Assembly: GCA_045643465.1 (NCBI GenBank)
Contig: JAZUKV010000034.1
Location: 1-64,000, forward strand
Length of the DNA: 64,000 bases
Direction: 5' to 3'
DNA from: CAG-492 sp045643465
GTDB lineage: Bacteria; Bacillota; Clostridia; TANB77; CAG-508
Of the stretch, positions 61,597-64,000 are shown in pieces. Below the pieces are notes generated by a model. That model was not told the origin of the DNA and did not search any database. It saw only the letters and a program-made list of their open reading frames with translations. Both the position numbers and the translations under genes were made by a program. The number at the start of each line of letters is the position of its first letter. Position 1 is the stretch's first letter.

Positions 61597-62277
61597 TTAT
61601 AAACAATCTTCTAAAATTTTCCAAGAGCCTATTTTCTCTGGATATAATTCAAATGTAAGCTCTTCTTTTGTTACTGGATGCACAATTTTCAAACTATATG
61701 CCCATAAACAAATTTGTTTGCCATGGCCTCTACCACCATATTTTTGATCACCATATATGCTATGATCTCTGCTAGATAATTGCACTCTAATCTGATGATG
61801 TCTACCAGTATGTAAATTTATTTTTGCAACCGATAAATTTAAATCTGGGTCATATTTAATAATTTCATAATCTAATTTTGCAAGTTTAGAATTCTTTGTG
61901 CCTTCTTTTACAACTTTACTCATATTCTTAGATTCATTTTTTAATAAATAATCTTCCATAGTACCTATTGTACTTTCAAATTTTCCATTAGCTATAACAA
62001 GATATTTCTTTTCAAATTGTTTACATCTAACCTCTTCACTTAATCTTGATGCAGCCTTAGAAGTTTTAGCAAAAACCATAACTCCACCAACTGGTCGATC
62101 CAATCTATGAACTAAACCTAAATAAACATTTCCAGGTTTATTATATTTTTCTTTTAAATAATCCTTAATAATTGTTAACATATCTAAATCTCCAGTTTTA
62201 TCAGCTTGTGATGGTATATTAACAATTTTCTCTACAACTATAATATGATTATCCTCATATAAAACATTTAACTTCAT
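61597..62277 (-). CDS. RluA-family pseudouridine synthase
   Basis: A 226-residue synthase. The catalytic Asp motif is LVHRLDRPVGGVMVFAKT, and TGRHHQIRVQLS and YGGRGHGK follow. No S4 domain is present. The RluA/RluD subgroup and the exact rRNA or tRNA target are not clear. AAGGAG lies just outside the palindromic repeat that fills the upstream gap. Confidence 0.88.
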   Translation of the reverse strand: MKLNVLYEDNHIIVVEKIVNIPSQADKTGDLDMLTIIKDYLKEKYNKPGNVYLGLVHRLDRPVGGVMVFAKTSKAASRLSEEVRCKQFEKKYLVIANGKFESTIGTMEDYLLKNESKNMSKVVKEGTKNSKLAKLDYEIIKYDPDLNLSVAKINLHTGRHHQIRVQLSSRDHSIYGDQKYGGRGHGKQICLWAYSLKIVHPVTKEELTFELYPEKIGSWKILEDCL

Positions 62278-62299
62278 ATCTATTGCTCCTTAATTTCTT

Positions 62300-62361
62300 G
62301 TGGAAATGGGGACGGGTCTAAATTCCACAAAAGTGGAATTTAGAACCGTCCCCATTTCCAC
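62300..62361. repeat. 29-bp-arm palindrome carrying the GGGACGGTTCT repeat
   Basis: GTGGAAATGGGGACGG...CCAC (62300-62328), loop AAAA, then its complement (62333-62361), with a single G/A difference. It fills the space between the methyltransferase stop and rluA-like start and shares its core with the direct repeats at 18981-19040. In RNA it would form a very stable hairpin. Confidence 0.9.
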
Positions 62362-63221
62362 TATTTTGATTCCCATCTTCCATATATTCCACATGGTAAT
62401 ACTAGGTCTGATTTTTGCATTGGTATTCCTATTTCACCATTTGAAAATTTACCTTCTTTTTTAATATTTAATTTTAATATATTTTCTAATACCATACTTG
62501 ATATTCCTGTTGTGTATGAATTTATTAAAAAGAATAATGGATTGTCACTTAGCACTTTTGAACATAGCTCTACTAATCCATATATATTTTCTTCAAATTT
62601 CCATACTTCCCCATTTGTTCCTCTTCCATAAGATGGTGGATCCATTATTATTGCATCATATTTATTACCTCTTCTTATTTCTCGATTTACAAATTTTACT
62701 ACATCATCAATTAAATATCTTACTGGCCTATCTTCCAACCCTGATGCTTGTACATTTTCTTTTGCCCAAGATACCATTCCTTTTGAACTATCAACATGCG
62801 CTACTGAAGCTCCTGCTGATAAACATGCTACAGTTGCACCTCCTGTATAAGCAAATAAATTTAATACTTTGATTTCTCTTCCAGATTTTTTTATTTTTTC
62901 AATCATCCAATCCCAGTTAACTGCTTGCTCTGGAAATAATCCTGTATGCTTAAATCCCATTGGCTTTATATTGAATGTTAAATTTTTGTATTTTACTTGC
63001 CATGACTCTGGAACTTTTTTATTATATTTCCATTGACCACCGCCAGTATTGCTTCTTAAATATTCAGCATTTGCATTTTTCCATAGCTCTGGATAAGATT
63101 TTTCCTTCCAAATTATTTGTGGATCTGGTCTAGCCAAAATTACATCTTTCCATTTTTCTAATTTTATTCCATCTGCCATATCTAATATTTGATAATCTTT
63201 CCAATCATTAGCTAAATTCAT
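62361..63221 (-). CDS. Class I SAM-dependent methyltransferase (RlmI-like)
   Basis: A 286-residue methyltransferase of the rRNA cytosine-C5 (RlmI/YccW-like) type. The SAM-binding region has VLNLFAYTGGATVACLSAGA (about 130-150) and VDSSKGMVSWAKEN. The catalytic motif is IMDPPSYGRG. A short N-terminal domain replaces PUA. The rRNA target is inferred. Its stop codon sits on the edge of the palindromic repeat. Confidence 0.85.
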   Translation of the reverse strand: MNLANDWKDYQILDMADGIKLEKWKDVILARPDPQIIWKEKSYPELWKNANAEYLRSNTGGGQWKYNKKVPESWQVKYKNLTFNIKPMGFKHTGLFPEQAVNWDWMIEKIKKSGREIKVLNLFAYTGGATVACLSAGASVAHVDSSKGMVSWAKENVQASGLEDRPVRYLIDDVVKFVNREIRRGNKYDAIIMDPPSYGRGTNGEVWKFEENIYGLVELCSKVLSDNPLFFLINSYTTGISSMVLENILKLNIKKEGKFSNGEIGIPMQKSDLVLPCGIYGRWESK

Positions 63222-63245
63222 ATTACATCTCCTAATTCATTAATT

Positions 63246-63431
63246 TTATATATACAATGTTTTTATAATATCAATAAATTTTATTATTAAAATGTAATCA
63301 ATGAAAAACACAATAGTTGATATAATTACAATAATAATAAAAATTTTATTACTTTTTTCTTTTATTGTTAATTCATTTCCTGAACTTTTTCTTATTTTTA
63401 ATCTTGTTAGTGCTTTTAATATATAAGTCAT
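63246..63431 (-). CDS. Small membrane protein, unknown
   Basis: A 61-residue protein with a basic N-terminus, charged middle and a hydrophobic segment (IFIIIVIISTIVFFIDYILI). GGGAGGAAT is well placed upstream. It has a faint SecE-like outline (single C-terminal helix with Asp), but the WP motif of SecE is missing and no nusG or rplK is near. I leave it unassigned. Confidence 0.65.
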   Translation of the reverse strand: MTYILKALTRLKIRKSSGNELTIKEKSNKIFIIIVIISTIVFFIDYILIIKFIDIIKTLYI

Positions 63432-63574
63432 TTTTATTCCTCCCGACTTATACTATTATATTCAGGCTTGTCCTATTTAGAACACTTTTTTATTATAACA
63501 TTTTTTGAAATTTTTTCAAGCATTATTTGTATTATGTAGATTTGCAATTTGTTATTCTGCTAGTACAAAAACAA

Positions 63575-63617
63575 AAATTTCCCGACTTAGTATCAATCTA
63601 AATCGGGATTTTCATTT
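63575..63617 (-). terminator. Terminator after htpG
   Basis: CCCGATTTAG and CTAAGTCGGG form a 10-bp stem followed by TTTTTGTTTTTG on the minus strand. Confidence 0.88.
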
Positions 63618-63624
63618 TATTTAA

Positions 63625-64000
63625 TTATTTTGAAATTAAATCACATATTATATTACTAATTTCTGTTGGATTATCTATACTTAAACCTTCAATTAATTTG
63701 GCTTGTGCATATAAAATTTTAGCATAATCTTTTAATGCTTCTTTATCATTTTCAAATAGATTTTTCAATTTTTCTGCAATAGGATGATTTTCATTAATCT
63801 CTAATGATGTTTTTGCTTGAATTGTTCTATTATTTGGCAAAGCATTGATAACTTTTTGCATTTCTACAGAAATTGCTCCTTCAGTTGTCAAGCATACTGG
63901 ATGCTCTTTTAATCTATTTGTAAAACAAACCTTTGCGACTTCAGGAATTGCTTCTTGCATTAATGATAACATATCTTTGCTATCTTCATTTAATTTTTCA
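63625..64000 (-). CDS. htpG: Chaperone HtpG (Hsp90), C-terminal part, cut by the window edge
   Basis: The frame is open to the window edge. About 125 residues are visible, matching the C-terminal dimerisation domain of HtpG: CFTNRLKEHPVCLTTEGAIS, LEINENHPIAEKLKNLFEND and YAQAKLIEGLSIDNP. The ATPase part lies outside. An inner ATG at 63972 is not a start. Confidence 0.9.
   Translation of the reverse strand, partial: EKLNEDSKDMLSLMQEAIPEVAKVCFTNRLKEHPVCLTTEGAISVEMQKVINALPNNRTIQAKTSLEINENHPIAEKLKNLFENDKEALKDYAKILYAQAKLIEGLSIDNPTEISNIICDLISK

Noticed and set aside
63246..63431. SecE
   Set aside because: Single helix and size fit, but the WP motif and the usual nusG-rplK neighbourhood are missing.

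Overview
This window comes from a low-GC (roughly 27-30% G+C by eye), spore-forming Firmicute of the class Clostridia, most like the uncultured gut-type lineages. The evidence is the standard clostridial housekeeping order (nusB-xseA-xseB, yqfC-yqfD-ybeY-era-yqzL-recO, hemW-whiA-prmC), strong AGGAGG ribosome-binding sites, and sporulation or germination genes (yqfC, yqfD, pdaA, a SleB-type cortex hydrolase, a degenerate PdaB-like protein). Most genes lie on the minus strand.

Layout. 1-7.9 kb: degenerate deacetylase, CorA, metallo-hydrolase, Rel, RecJ, YlbF-like protein and a GT4 glycosyltransferase. The last diverges from a DUF4912 protein and a GH57 branching enzyme (8.1-10.6 kb), together an alpha-glucan (glycogen-like) synthesis set. 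10.7-14 kb: gpsA, plsY, der, rpmF. 14.2-16.1 kb: an asparagine synthetase whose glutaminase site is gone. 16.1-21.6 kb: DUF4116 protein, ligA, pgsA, RNHCP protein, uridine kinase-like protein. 21.8-32.7 kb is the accessory region: a zinc-ribbon membrane protein, an ISL3-family IS, and a minus-strand SipW/TasA-type surface operon. The operon ends in a 989-residue protein with two hypervariable, GC-rich 'WLRSP' modules. Next comes an N-terminally cut Cna_B/thioester-type surface protein abutting mutS. 32.7-37.5 kb: mutS, miaB, rpmE, a 49-residue membrane peptide gene, tRNA-Trp. 37.5-52.4 kb: GtrA-like protein, M23 peptidase with an apparent AUU start, efp, M24 peptidase, prepilin peptidase, YqeG phosphatase, SleB-like hydrolase, fhs, PAP2-like protein, xseBA, nusB, amaP/asp23, hemW, whiA, prmC and a 6S-like RNA. 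52.4-58.4 kb: recO, yqzL, era, ybeY, an unrecognised protein in the usual phoH position, yqfDC and pdaA. 58.6-61.5 kb: a complete Agr-type quorum-sensing locus. 61.6-64 kb: RluA-like synthase, rRNA methyltransferase-like protein, and the 3' end of htpG.

The most notable signal is the 989-residue surface protein. Its C-terminal codons, and an internal second copy, vary almost only at codon positions 1 and 2 within a conserved frame. They are far richer in G+C than their surroundings. A perfect 10-bp/4-nt hairpin follows two bases after the stop codon. These are hallmarks of the variable region of a diversity-generating retroelement (DGR). No reverse transcriptase or template repeat is visible here, so mutagenesis would have to act from elsewhere or be extinct. 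The operon also carries its own SipW-type signal peptidase and a leader ORF overlapping a terminator.

Other points: an agrD whose likely ring residue is Ser rather than Cys; an IS whose transposase ribosome-binding site is locked in a hairpin; a GGGACGGTTCT repeat family in two intergenic gaps; a one-base frameshift between xseA and xseB; two genes whose strong Shine-Dalgarno sequences precede AUU/AUC rather than AUG. Many starts were moved to the Met that has a proper Shine-Dalgarno sequence; this is noted per gene.
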